From contig NZ_CP151650.1 in the NCBI RefSeq assembly GCF_038397775.1, positions 3,782,001 to 3,846,000 on the forward strand: DNA of 64,000 nucleotides, given 5' to 3'. The notes beneath the pieces were generated by a model. It saw nothing but the letters and a program-made list of their open reading frames with translations, ran no database searches and was not told where the DNA came from. This document shows, piece by piece, positions 16,543 through 25,528 of this stretch. The position numbers were made by a program, and so were the translations under genes. The stretch comes from Pseudomonas sp. RC10 (lineage in GTDB: Bacteria > Pseudomonadota > Gammaproteobacteria > Pseudomonadales > Pseudomonadaceae). Each line of letters begins with the position of its first letter. Positions within the stretch are counted from its first letter, which is position 1.

Positions 16543-18168
16543 CTACGGGCCGGGTAATCTGACGAGGATGTAATCCTCTTTATCGAACCGGCCGTTGAGC
16601 AGCACCGGCAGTTCACTGAGCCGGGTGCCGTGGAGTTTCTGGAAATCGTTGTTGCTCATGACCACGTTCGCCGGGCCTTGCACGGACAGCAGCTGTTCCG
16701 GGGTGTCGGTGAACACCGGTTGCAGGTCTTCATCGACGTTGACCATGAATTTGATCGCCTTGGCGTCTTTCCCCATCGAATGCAGCACCAGCGGCGCCTT
16801 GTCCGACCGCGTCGCTTCGCGCACCGCTTGAGTGAAATGCCGGGTGTCGTACAGCGTGCGTTCGGTTTTTTCAAACACGCCGATGTAGCTGATCCACACG
16901 GCCAGCACCGCACAGGCGGGTAGCCCATAGAGCCGCAGGCGCGGCCGCATCAACAGCGGTAACGCGACCAACTGCAAGATGCCCAGCACCGCGAGAATCG
17001 GGCCGATGTCGCTGAGGGCTTCGGGAAAACGCGGACGCACCGCCAGCAACCCCGCCATCAACACACCGGGAATGAAGCAACAGAGGGTCAGGATGAAACC
17101 ACGCAGCCACCAGAAGCTGCGCCCTGAACGGACTTGAAACGGGTACGCGGCGATAATCGCCGCCATGGGCAACATCGGCAGGATGTAGCGCGCTTTCTTG
17201 GCTTGGGGAATCGACAACCCGACCATCACCGTCAAACCGGCAAAGGCACACATGTACAGTAAGTCCAGCGCTTCGCTCTGCTGTTTTCTCGCCGCCACCG
17301 CCACCGTCGCCAACACCACCAGCGCGAGCGGGTAAGCCAGCGCATAGTTGCCGAACGCGCTGCTGAAGTACCAGAACACCGGGCTGCTCCCCTCGCTGCC
17401 GTCCATGCGTGAGGTGAACTGCATGCGCACGACCTCGGCCAGCAATGCCTCCCCTCCGCTGATTCTCGCCAGCAGCAACAGCACCAGCACGCACGCCAAC
17501 AGCAACACGACGGCCGCCAGCCCGACTGTCCAAAGACGGCGCCATTGCCGGCTCAAAACGTAATAGCTGCAGAGGACACCGGCGGGCACCACCAGTCCAA
17601 TCGGGCCACGAATCGCGAAGCCGAGGATTAACAGCGCGAACACGGCGCTCAAGCGTCGGGCCGAACCAAAGTGATCGGTGGCGTAGGCGAGGTAAAACAC
17701 GGCGAACGACACCGTGGCGAGCATCTGATCCAGCGACACGGCGCGGGTTTCGGTGATGAACGTATTGCTCAGTAGCAACAAGGCGATGCTGAGCCATGCC
17801 CAGCGGCGCGAGTACGGCGACAGCAACCGGTACATCAACCCCACCATCACCGCTGACGCGATGCAGGTCGGTAGCCAGGCGCTGAAGCTGGTGACCTGAC
17901 CGAAGGGCAATGAACCGAGGTAGATCAACCACGTCGTAAAACCCGAGTAGTCCGGGTACGGCTCGCCGTAAGTCGTGGGGAACACGCCTGGACCGTGGCG
18001 CAGCATTTCCTGCGCGAACATCACGAAGCGAGAGTCGAATCCGATGATGCTCAGGTGCCAGCTGGCCGTCACGAATAACAGAAGGGCCAGTCCTCCTGCC
18101 CACCAGGCCTGGCGTCTGGCCCGAGCCGGGGTGACACCCGACAGAAACTCGGAAGCGATCGCTGTCAA
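16543..18168 (-). CDS. ArnT-like family 39 glycosyltransferase
   Basis: 541 residues from a TTG at 18168, preceded by CAGGAG at 6 nt; the open frame to 18255 has no better start. About a dozen hydrophobic segments. The first periplasmic loop has the family acidic pair region (GFDSRFVMFAQEMLRHGPG), as in ArnT and dolichyl-phosphate mannosyltransferases, which move a lipid-linked sugar onto lipid A or protein. C-terminal periplasmic domain from about 425 on. It is convergent to ugd across the repeat array and divergent from an Ais-like phosphatase. Ara4N transfer to lipid A is a plausible role; donor and acceptor are not proven. Confidence 0.82.
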   Translation of the reverse strand: MTAIASEFLSGVTPARARRQAWWAGGLALLLFVTASWHLSIIGFDSRFVMFAQEMLRHGPGVFPTTYGEPYPDYSGFTTWLIYLGSLPFGQVTSFSAWLPTCIASAVMVGLMYRLLSPYSRRWAWLSIALLLLSNTFITETRAVSLDQMLATVSFAVFYLAYATDHFGSARRLSAVFALLILGFAIRGPIGLVVPAGVLCSYYVLSRQWRRLWTVGLAAVVLLLACVLVLLLLARISGGEALLAEVVRMQFTSRMDGSEGSSPVFWYFSSAFGNYALAYPLALVVLATVAVAARKQQSEALDLLYMCAFAGLTVMVGLSIPQAKKARYILPMLPMAAIIAAYPFQVRSGRSFWWLRGFILTLCCFIPGVLMAGLLAVRPRFPEALSDIGPILAVLGILQLVALPLLMRPRLRLYGLPACAVLAVWISYIGVFEKTERTLYDTRHFTQAVREATRSDKAPLVLHSMGKDAKAIKFMVNVDEDLQPVFTDTPEQLLSVQGPANVVMSNNDFQKLHGTRLSELPVLLNGRFDKEDYILVRLPGP

Positions 18169-18698
18169 TACAGACTCCTGTGGGCACGCGGATCGGTTAA
18201 CGACTGCCGGAAGCGTAGACGTGATCCAGAGATTCCGTGATGGCCTGTCGTCCACGACGGTTCACTGCGAAGCACAGCCGCCGCACGCACATTAACATTG
18301 CAATGCGGCGATAACGACGTCCGTTTTATTTCTCGCCCACTGTATGGCTGCGAGCGTGCACGCACGAAAAGTGAAGAATGACAGTATCGTCAATGGCAGT
18401 TCGTCACAGAGCGTTAATGGTTGACTGTCAAACTTTCGTGAAAACTGCGTGAGCGCCCCATGACATCTTTGTGACGCGTATCGGCGCTGGCCTCTGTGAT
18501 CGAACGTCAGCGATAACATCCCGCCAAAGCCCGCAAAGTCGCGCCGTTGAGCGGCGAGGAAAATGTGAAAACGCTTTTCACAAACCCTTCACTCCCTGTT
18601 GACTCCGACTCGCTTACTTTGAATCAACGCGACGCACTTATCTTCACTTAGTTTGAAAGTTGCGTCCTGAATACTTTTTATTTATTGCAGGGCTCGTC
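18169..18698. promoter_or_regulatory. 530-bp divergent intergenic region with a perfect palindrome
   Basis: Between the glycosyltransferase and Ais-like phosphatase genes. A perfect palindrome TGTGAAAA-CGC-TTTTCACA is at 18564-18582. Two related direct repeats, CTTACTTTGAATC (18613) and CTTAGTTTGAAAG (18647), follow 5-prime of the phosphatase gene. These look like regulator sites for a shared envelope-stress regulator. I see no gene here. Confidence 0.55.
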
Positions 18699-19382
18699 AT
18701 GACGCTCAACTTCAGCCACGCCCTGGATCAATTGAACGCGCGGTATCAGGCGCTGGGAAAGTTATCCCGTTTAATGGTGTTTAGTATGGCAATGTTGGCA
18801 TTGGCCGGGGTGACCACTCTGGCGTTGCGACCGCCACCCTTGACTGACCTCTCGGACGGCCATCGTCTGCGCAAGATCAATTTTTTCCCGCTCTGGGCTC
18901 AGGGCGATCTGGTGGTACTCACCCGTCACGCTGAGCGCTGCGATCACTCCACCAACCCCTGCCTCGCACAACCCGACGGCATCACGGTCAAGGGAAGCCG
19001 CGTTGCCGAACAGTTGGGGCGTACGTTTCAGGCCTTGGGGCTGGATCAAGCCACGATTTACAACAGTCCGCTGCGCCGCACCGAGCAGACGGCCGCGTTC
19101 GCCTTCAACCGCGCGCCCGTGGCCCAGGACTGGTTGGTCAATTGCCGCAAATCGATGCTCGATGACGTCCTCAAACACAAGATGGACGGGTACAACCTGA
19201 TTCTGGTGACCCACAGCGAGTGCATCAGCGAGGTTGAAAAATCCCTGAACGTCCGCGCCCCGGTCACGCTGGATTACGGCTCGTCGCTGATCGTCTCGGT
19301 CAACCGCAAAGACCGCAGCGCCACCGTATTGGGCTACATCGACGCGCAGGACTGGAACACCGTCCTCGCCAAACGCCCCTGA
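18699..19382 (+). CDS. Ais/PmrG-like histidine phosphatase
   Basis: 227 residues from ATG 18699 (CAGGG upstream); the TTG at 18660 has no proper spacing. An N-terminal membrane anchor (LMVFSMAMLALAGVTTLAL, about 25-43) leads to a histidine phosphatase domain in the periplasm with catalytic motif LTRHAERCD and second histidine in LVTHSE. Close in architecture to Ais/PmrG, which removes a phosphate from the LPS core heptose. It lies 41 bp before a PAP2 phosphatase gene in the same direction, so two envelope phosphatases are co-transcribed. Confidence 0.8.
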   Translation: MTLNFSHALDQLNARYQALGKLSRLMVFSMAMLALAGVTTLALRPPPLTDLSDGHRLRKINFFPLWAQGDLVVLTRHAERCDHSTNPCLAQPDGITVKGSRVAEQLGRTFQALGLDQATIYNSPLRRTEQTAAFAFNRAPVAQDWLVNCRKSMLDDVLKHKMDGYNLILVTHSECISEVEKSLNVRAPVTLDYGSSLIVSVNRKDRSATVLGYIDAQDWNTVLAKRP

Positions 19383-19423
19383 CCCACGCCTTTTCCTTCA
19401 CCCGCCCTTCGGAACATCAGACC

Positions 19424-20266
19424 GTGCACAACAGCCGAAACCGTTTCTACTTCAAGCATGTGGGTGTCCCGTTGCTGCTGGCCTTGATCCTCTTCGTCAG
19501 CTTCGATTTGACGGGGCTGGACGTGATCCTCAGCGACTGGATGTACAACACGACCACCCAGGCCTTCCCGCTTCAACACAACAAACTGTTTGAAACCATC
19601 ACCCACAAGTGGGCGCGGATCATTCCGAACTGGACCGGCGAAGCCGCCATTATTGGCGCGTTGCTGTCGTTCATCTGGCCGCGATTCAAGGCCGAAAAAC
19701 ACGTGAAGATGATGGCCTGGCTGGAGAAAATCCGCGTGGCGCCCTTGCTGCGTTTCCTCACTCGCCATCGCCGGGACCTGCTGTTCGTGGTATTCGCGTT
19801 TTCCATCACCACCGGCGCGATCCACTATTTCAAGAGCCACACCAGCATCTATTGCCCGATCGAAACCACGCTATACGGCGGCATCGAAAAGCAAAAGGAA
19901 TGGTTCGAGAACTTCAACCTGCTGCATGACGCTGGCAAAGGGCGCTGCTGGCCGGGTGGTCACGCATCGGGGGGGTTCACCATGATGGCGCTGTTTTTCG
20001 TGGCGCGGCGCTACCGCTGGCGTCACGCCCGCAAGCTGATGGGCTTCGCGCTGGTGCTGGGCATGGTCTACGGCACCACGCGGGTGCTGCAAGGCTGGCA
20101 CTTCATGTCCCACACTTTTTGGGCCGGCATTATCGTCTGGTTCTCGATGTTCCTGACCGCGCTGGCCTTCTATGGGCGGGCCAGGCTGGACCCCGGCATC
20201 GAACTCAAGCCCGCGCCCAAACCGCGCACACCGACACTTGTCCCGGTGCCTCAAGCACAACGGTAA
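19424..20266 (+). CDS. PAP2-family membrane phosphatase
   Basis: 280 residues, GTG start with GGAA upstream. Hydrophobic segments near 13-30, 64-80, 108-125 and in the C-terminal half. PAP2 signature: phosphate-binding KSHTSIYCP, then CWPGGHASGG, then TTRVLQGWHFMSH with the catalytic histidine. Such enzymes (LpxE, LpxT, PgpB) act on lipid A, undecaprenyl pyrophosphate or phosphatidylglycerol phosphate at the periplasmic face. Its 3-prime end overlaps the convergent kinase gene by 62 bp. Confidence 0.85.
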   Translation: MHNSRNRFYFKHVGVPLLLALILFVSFDLTGLDVILSDWMYNTTTQAFPLQHNKLFETITHKWARIIPNWTGEAAIIGALLSFIWPRFKAEKHVKMMAWLEKIRVAPLLRFLTRHRRDLLFVVFAFSITTGAIHYFKSHTSIYCPIETTLYGGIEKQKEWFENFNLLHDAGKGRCWPGGHASGGFTMMALFFVARRYRWRHARKLMGFALVLGMVYGTTRVLQGWHFMSHTFWAGIIVWFSMFLTALAFYGRARLDPGIELKPAPKPRTPTLVPVPQAQR

Positions 20267-21515
20267 AACGGCAGCCCGCCGGTTCCCGGCTGGTCAACGT
20301 CACGGTCCAGTGCTGATTGCCACAAATCCGCTGGACCAGCGACAACCCTAATCCGAGCCCTTCTCCGCGCTGTTCGTCGCCCCGCACAAAGGGCTGGAAC
20401 ATCGCCTGCTGCTTCTCCAGCGGAATCCCGATCCCGCTGTCTTCGACCGTAAACCCATGGGCATGCAACGTCAGCCGGATGAAGCCCGTGTCGGTGTAAT
20501 GCCAGGCGTTGCGCAACAGGTTGCCCATGACCGAACGCAGCAGCGGCTCGTTGTACAGCCCTTTAGCTTCATCACAGGGTTCATAAATGAACGTCAGGTT
20601 TTTCTCTTCGATGGGCGCCCGCCAGACCTCAAGCAATTCGTCGGCAATCTGTGACAGTGTGCCACGCTGGCCTTGTGGCGCGTTCTTGCCTTCAGTCCGC
20701 GCCAGCAACAGGAAGGTTTCCACCAGTTGATTCATGCCCGCCGTGGCTTTGCTGATGCGTTGCACCTGCGTTCGTGAACGCTCATCCAGACGCGGGTATT
20801 CCAGCAGCAGCTCGCAGGACGTCGCCAGCACCATCAGCGGCGTACGCAATTCGTGGCTGACATCGCTGGTGAACAGTTTCTCGCGCCCCAACGCCGCCCG
20901 CAGGCGTCCCAGGGTTTCATCGAAAGATCGCGCCAGCGCGCCGACTTCGTCCCTGGCATACCCATTGGCCAGCACCGGCGCCAATTCGAGCAGTTGATCA
21001 CGATGACGCACCTGCCCCGCCAGGCTCGACACCGGTGCCATCACCCGCGACGCCAACAGGCGGCCGAGCAGCACCGCCAGCAGCACGCTCAGAATGAAAC
21101 CGATCAGGACCACGCCAAACAAGATCCGCTCGCGCTTGGCGAACGAACGTTGGTCGCGCAACAGCACGTAATGCCGCTCCCCGACAGACGCCACCATCGC
21201 GTAATAGGCACGCTTGCCACGGAAAAATTCCTGAAAGCCGAGGGGCAGGCCCCGCAGGTCATCGGCCATGGCCAGATCGCTCGCGCCATCATCGGCATAG
21301 AACAGTTCGCCTTTTTCCGGGCGATGGCGCCATTCCTCGACATTGTCCAGCTTGAGCAGGCGGTGCAGATTGCCGCTCATGTTGATGGCCGTCAGACGTT
21401 TTTCCACGACGTGCACGGTGGCGATGATGCCCACCGCGAACACGCCGGCCACCAACGCGCTCATCAACGCAAAAACGATCACGATCCGCTGTTTCAGACT
21501 GTGTTTGATATCCAT
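20205..21515 (-). CDS. orphan sensor histidine kinase
   Basis: 436 residues from the ATG at 21515. Two membrane segments (about 8-30 and 125-147) bracket a periplasmic sensor loop, followed by HAMP, HisKA with SHELRTPLMVLATS, and HATPase with NLLRNAWHYTD, VEDSGIGIP and GEGLGLGLSLVQRI. The type is that of OmpR-partner kinases such as PmrB, CprS or ColS. No response regulator gene adjoins it: downstream is the convergent PAP2 gene and upstream an MFS gene. Proximity to three envelope-modifying genes suggests a role in cationic peptide or metal response. Confidence 0.88.
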   Translation of the reverse strand: MDIKHSLKQRIVIVFALMSALVAGVFAVGIIATVHVVEKRLTAINMSGNLHRLLKLDNVEEWRHRPEKGELFYADDGASDLAMADDLRGLPLGFQEFFRGKRAYYAMVASVGERHYVLLRDQRSFAKRERILFGVVLIGFILSVLLAVLLGRLLASRVMAPVSSLAGQVRHRDQLLELAPVLANGYARDEVGALARSFDETLGRLRAALGREKLFTSDVSHELRTPLMVLATSCELLLEYPRLDERSRTQVQRISKATAGMNQLVETFLLLARTEGKNAPQGQRGTLSQIADELLEVWRAPIEEKNLTFIYEPCDEAKGLYNEPLLRSVMGNLLRNAWHYTDTGFIRLTLHAHGFTVEDSGIGIPLEKQQAMFQPFVRGDEQRGEGLGLGLSLVQRICGNQHWTVTLTSREPAGCRFTVVLEAPGQVSVCAVWARA

Positions 21516-21635
21516 GGGGTTCCGTGCGTCACTCAGATCAGGGCTTGCGCCGCCGGGCTGATTATCCGGATGCCATGTCATGGTTTCGTCAAAACGTGGA
21601 CGGTGAAGCGCAGCGTGGGGTGAATGCCCCGGAAG

Positions 21636-22850
21636 CTAGGGCGTCGCGGGCCGCATCATCAACATCACCGCCGCGCAGACCGCCATCAACACACATGTCG
21701 CGATGAACACGATGGGCATGCCGAAGTGTCCGCCGAGATACCCGCCCGTCAACGGCCCCAGCACCTGGCCGACGTACTGGCTGGACGTCGAGTAGCCCAA
21801 CATGCGCCCCGCGACCTGATCCGGCACTGAATGCCGGATAATCGCCGCGATACACGGCAGCAGCCCGCCCAAGGCAACACCCATCAAGAAGCGCAACGCC
21901 ACCAGCTGCCATTCGTTGGTCACGAAGGCCTGGGGAATCAACAGCACGGCCGCTGCGATCAAACACCCCATCACCACTTTCCAGTGGCCGATGCGGTCTG
22001 CGAGCTTGCCGATCCGCGAGGCCGACAACACACTGGCCAGTGCCGTGGCGGACATCACCAGCCCCGCCATCACGGTCACGTTTTCCGTGTGCAATTGCGT
22101 GAGGTACACCGTGATGATGGGTTCGATGGACATGATCGAAAACATCACCAGGCACGCGACCACGAACATGGTGATCACCGGCCGCTTGTCCGGGATCAAG
22201 TCCCAGGGCCGCACGGCGACAGGCCTGGCTTCGCCTGCCGCATGCTTGGGCCTGGGCGCTTCTTTCATGATGAACAGCGTGGCGAGAAACGTGAGGAAGA
22301 TCACGCCGCCAGCCAGGAAAAAGGTGTTGCGGATGCCGATCAGCGGCGGCAAAAATCCGCCGATCAACGGCCCTGTGAGATTCCCCGCCATGATCCCCGA
22401 CGAGAGCATGCCCAACGCCCAGCCGGAGCGTTCTTTGGGCGTCTGGGTCGCCACCAGAATCGTCGCCCCGGACGCATACCCGCCCAACAAGCCTGCCAGC
22501 AGCCGCAGCCCCACCAATTGGTAAATGTTTTCTGCCAGACCGATCAGCGACATCGCCACGGCCATGCCCAGACTGGCACGAATCAACATCAGCTTGCGGC
22601 CGTAGCGATCCCCCAACCGACCCCACAACGGCGCGGTGAACGCGGCAGACAGAAAGGTCGCCCCGAACGCCGCGCCGGACCATTGCACAATGGCCGCGGG
22701 GTCGCTGACACCCAGGTGTTCGACATACAGCGGCAGGAATGGCAACAGCAAGGTCATGGCGATGATCGTGGTGAACGACCCGGCCACGCAGACTGCCAGG
22801 TTGCGCTTCCAGTGTTCTTCGAGGATTGCAGCGGGGGGTTGAGCGGTCAT
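21636..22850 (-). CDS. MFS multidrug-type exporter
   Basis: 404 residues from ATG 22850. Twelve predicted helices, with motif A GRLGDRYGRKLML in the first cytoplasmic loop and its echo GKLADRIGHWKVV in the second half; GGYASGATILVATQTPKERSG in helix 4-5. It fits the DHA1 drug:proton antiporters such as MdtG. Substrate unknown. It stands alone, same strand as the kinase 120 bp downstream. Confidence 0.87.
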   Translation of the reverse strand: MTAQPPAAILEEHWKRNLAVCVAGSFTTIIAMTLLLPFLPLYVEHLGVSDPAAIVQWSGAAFGATFLSAAFTAPLWGRLGDRYGRKLMLIRASLGMAVAMSLIGLAENIYQLVGLRLLAGLLGGYASGATILVATQTPKERSGWALGMLSSGIMAGNLTGPLIGGFLPPLIGIRNTFFLAGGVIFLTFLATLFIMKEAPRPKHAAGEARPVAVRPWDLIPDKRPVITMFVVACLVMFSIMSIEPIITVYLTQLHTENVTVMAGLVMSATALASVLSASRIGKLADRIGHWKVVMGCLIAAAVLLIPQAFVTNEWQLVALRFLMGVALGGLLPCIAAIIRHSVPDQVAGRMLGYSTSSQYVGQVLGPLTGGYLGGHFGMPIVFIATCVLMAVCAAVMLMMRPATP

Positions 22851-23039
22851 CTCTGATCCGTGCACAGGACATGTCCGTACACGGTAGAGGGTTGATGCCC
22901 ATAAATAAAATTCATGTTTTTTATGCAGTGGATTCCAGGGAGGAATGACTGGAATTGCCTGGTTTTTGCTCCCGCTGTGGCAGCGAATGCCTACGCGCGA
23001 CGCTGGTACATCAGACAGAGACATGCCTGGCATACCGGC

Positions 23040-23066
23040 CCTTCGCGAATGAATTCGCTCCTGCAG
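23040..23066. repeat. short REP-like hairpin
   Basis: TTCGCGAATGAATTCGCTCCTGCAG resembles one half of a Pseudomonas REP element (small inner palindrome followed by GCTCCT). It is in the 238-bp gap between the MFS and hydrolase genes, in which I see nothing else. Confidence 0.4.
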
Positions 23067-23088
23067 CTTGAATCAGGCGCCGGCCAAC

Positions 23089-23865
23089 TCACTTCCCGTC
23101 CTGTGCGTGCTGGGCGGCCTGTTCGATCAGCGTTGCCACTTCTTTCGGGTGGGATTCGTACACCGCGTGGCTGGCGCCTGCAATCTCAATGGTGTGCGCG
23201 TTGGCACGTTTGGCGTACATGCGCTCCAGATCGGGGTTGATGATGCGATCAGACTTGGCCACCGCGTACCAGCTCGGCTTGGTCTTCCAGGCCGCGACAG
23301 TCGCCGCCGTGGTGAACACCGAGGCCGACGTCAGGGACTGGCTGTGAGCTTCGAACTCTGCCTGAGCCTTGGGCAGATCGGCGGCGAAATCCGCCGGGTA
23401 AAACGCCGGGTCCAGGTACAGGAAACCGTCGTCGGTTTTCTTCACGGCCTTGGTCGCGTTCGGGTACAGCTTGCCATTCGCAGCCTCGGTCTCGCCGACG
23501 TCCAGCGCGTGGGCGGCGATGTACACCAGACCCGCGACGTGGCTGTCTTCGCCCGCATCGGAAATGATCGCCCCGCCGTAGCTATGGCCGACGAGGATGG
23601 TCGGGCCGTCCTGCATCGCCAGGATGCGTTTGACGGCGGTGACGTCATCGCTGAACGACGTCAGCGGGTGCGCGGCGACGGACACGTGATAGCCGTCTTT
23701 CACCAGAATGTCGTACACCGGCTTCCAGCCCGCGCCGTTCACGAAGGCGCCGTGCACCAGCACGATGTTTTTCACAGGGGCCGCCGAGGCGGCAGTGGCG
23801 AATCCGGCAGTGGCCAAGGCGAGTGCGGCGACAGCGAAGGCGGAACGGACGTGACGAAACTTCAT
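23089..23865 (-). CDS. secreted alpha/beta hydrolase
   Basis: 258 residues. A Sec signal peptide (AFAVAALALATAGFATAASA) ends near residue 28. The mature enzyme has the strand and oxyanion motif NIVLVHGAFVNG, the nucleophile serine in VGHSYGGA, and the catalytic histidine near the end in GASHAVYESH. Similar proteins are esterases with short-chain activity. It is a single gene flanked by non-coding stretches; natural substrate unknown. Confidence 0.87.
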   Translation of the reverse strand: MKFRHVRSAFAVAALALATAGFATAASAAPVKNIVLVHGAFVNGAGWKPVYDILVKDGYHVSVAAHPLTSFSDDVTAVKRILAMQDGPTILVGHSYGGAIISDAGEDSHVAGLVYIAAHALDVGETEAANGKLYPNATKAVKKTDDGFLYLDPAFYPADFAADLPKAQAEFEAHSQSLTSASVFTTAATVAAWKTKPSWYAVAKSDRIINPDLERMYAKRANAHTIEIAGASHAVYESHPKEVATLIEQAAQHAQDGK

Positions 23866-24135
23866 GGCGTGACCTCAAGCGGTAAGTAGGGGTGAACGCC
23901 GCAGCGTTCAGTCAGTGACCACAGCAAGACGCACCCGCTCGGCGCTTATTCCACCGCTCGCACACATTATTTCGATGCCCGTCGACGCTTCGCCCTTCGC
24001 CCACACCGGGCATCAGCTCCGTTGATGACGTGTATCGACACGCACCATTTCAGCTGCGTCCGGCCTGCTCCCTAGAATGGCGCCATACCCGAGCCAACCT
24101 CTGAGCCCGGCGCAGCGGATCACGTGGAGCCTGTC

Positions 24136-24408
24136 ATGAAAGCCTTTCTCTTCATCGCGTTGTCGTTTTTCAGTGTGTTCACCTTTGCCGACGATACGGT
24201 CAGCCGCGGCACCTCGGCGGCGGTCCAGGACGGCCAGTACGATTACACCCAAGACCTGGACATCGCCAAGGTCGTGCGCATCAACACCGCGAGCAACGCC
24301 CCCGGCGAATGCGGGCCGGTGAAGGCGCAAATCGAGTACGTCGACAGCAAAGGCGTGAGCCACACACTCGAATACACCCGTCTGGGTGACGACTGCCAGA
24401 ACGGCTGA
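24136..24408 (+). CDS. DUF2790 small periplasmic protein
   Basis: 90 residues from ATG 24136 (GGAG at 7 nt). A signal peptide of about 18 residues precedes the DUF2790 domain (YDYTQDLDIAKVVRI, CGPVKAQIEYVDSKG, two cysteines that could pair). This family is largely confined to Pseudomonas and has no established function; some members respond to copper or other stress. It has its own terminator. Confidence 0.85.
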   Translation: MKAFLFIALSFFSVFTFADDTVSRGTSAAVQDGQYDYTQDLDIAKVVRINTASNAPGECGPVKAQIEYVDSKGVSHTLEYTRLGDDCQNG

Positions 24409-24462
24409 TGTGTAACGCAGGGTTCTGCGCGGTCGGCAAATGGGGTTAGAGTAGTCACGCTG

Positions 24463-24491
24463 GCCCCACGACTGAGACCGGATCGTGGGGC
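24463..24491 (+). terminator. rho-independent-type hairpin
   Basis: GCCCCACGA and TCGTGGGGC form a perfect 9-bp stem with an 11-nt loop, followed by ACTTTCC. It separates the DUF2790 gene from the FAH-family gene. Confidence 0.65.
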
Positions 24492-24524
24492 ACTTTCCAT
24501 TCAATTGACTGAAGGAAGTCCCGC

Positions 24525-25292
24525 GTGAATCAACCGTCTCACCCAGCAAAAATCGCCGAATTGATCGTCGACGCCATGCGCGACGGCCAGAAAATCACCG
24601 AGATTCGCCCTGATTACATCCCTGCCGATGCGCCGAGTGCCTACGCCCTGCAACGGGAAATCCTGCGGTTGCGAGACACCACGGTCGGCGGCTGGAAAGT
24701 GGGTTCGAAAGCCACCCATGGCGGCCCCATCACGGGCGCATTACTCCCGGAGGACGGCCTGTTTGCCAGTGGCAGCCAGGTGGAAATCATCGATTACCCA
24801 CACCCGATCCTCGAACTTGAAATCGCCTTTCGCCTGAACCGCGAATTCACGCCCCGCGCCGAGGCCTATTCCGATGAGGACGTGCTGGGCAGCATCGGCT
24901 TCATGGGCGCCACCATTGAGATCGTCTCCAGCCGGTTCAGAGCCTGGCCAAAGATCGACCCGCTGCTGGCGCTGGGCGATCTGCTCAACCACGGGGCACT
25001 GATCGTCGGCGATTTCGTGCCGTACGACGCCAGCTTCCCCTTCGTCGAACCCGCCGTGACCTTCACCTATGCCGACGAAGACATCGTGCCCGGCGACGGC
25101 GCCAACCCGGCGGGCGACCCGCGTCGCCTGCTGCCGTGGGTGGTCAACCACCACACGCAAAACGGCCAGAGCGTGACGCCGGACCTGATCATCACCACCG
25201 GCTCGTACACCGGCATGTATTTGACGAAGGGGCCGGGTGTGGCCATCGGAGAGATTCGTGGATTACCGCCGATATCCGTGGAGTTGATCTGA
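24525..25292 (+). CDS. fumarylacetoacetate hydrolase family, 2-keto-4-pentenoate hydratase type
   Basis: 255 residues, GTG start with AAGGAAG at 6 nt. The protein matches the hydratase/decarboxylase branch of the FAH superfamily (2-hydroxypentadienoate hydratase, 2-oxo-3-hexenedioate decarboxylase): GGWKVGSKA, metal-ligand region HPILELEIAFRLNR, GSYTGMYLTKGPG near the end. No other meta-cleavage genes are nearby, so its pathway cannot be stated. Confidence 0.82.
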   Translation: MNQPSHPAKIAELIVDAMRDGQKITEIRPDYIPADAPSAYALQREILRLRDTTVGGWKVGSKATHGGPITGALLPEDGLFASGSQVEIIDYPHPILELEIAFRLNREFTPRAEAYSDEDVLGSIGFMGATIEIVSSRFRAWPKIDPLLALGDLLNHGALIVGDFVPYDASFPFVEPAVTFTYADEDIVPGDGANPAGDPRRLLPWVVNHHTQNGQSVTPDLIITTGSYTGMYLTKGPGVAIGEIRGLPPISVELI

Positions 25293-25355
25293 CGCCCATG
25301 GGCTGCGCGGGTGGATCCCCGCAGCAGCCGTGCGTCGCTGATGGGGACCACAACT

Positions 25356-25459
25356 GTGGGAGACGCCGGAGGTACGACGGCAGCGAATGCGTAGGATCAT
25401 AACGGGCTGAGGTGTCTGACACCCCGCTTCGCGGCCGTCGTACCTCCGGCTGCTCCCAC
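25356..25459. repeat. solo copy of the long GTGGGAG palindrome
   Basis: Begins GTGGGAGACGCCGGAGGTAC and ends CCTCCGGCTGCTCCCAC, the same element as in the 15.4-16.4 kb array but single and with a different centre. It sits between the FAH gene and the harpin-like gene, which converge on it, so it could also serve as a two-way terminator. Confidence 0.8.
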
Positions 25460-25528
25460 GCGATTTCGGGCGTTTCGACGTTTTGCAATACGGCACAGCG
25501 CACCCGGAGCCCGACGACCGAATCAGCG

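Noticed and set aside
15261..16573. ORFs of 77-221 codons across the 15.3-16.5 kb region
   Set aside because: They recur with the 240-bp repeat period in several frames and have no ribosome binding sites; they are by-products of the tandem repeats.
21831..22856. 341-codon frame antisense to the MFS gene
   Set aside because: Shadow ORF rich in Gln, His and Arg without hydrophobic structure.
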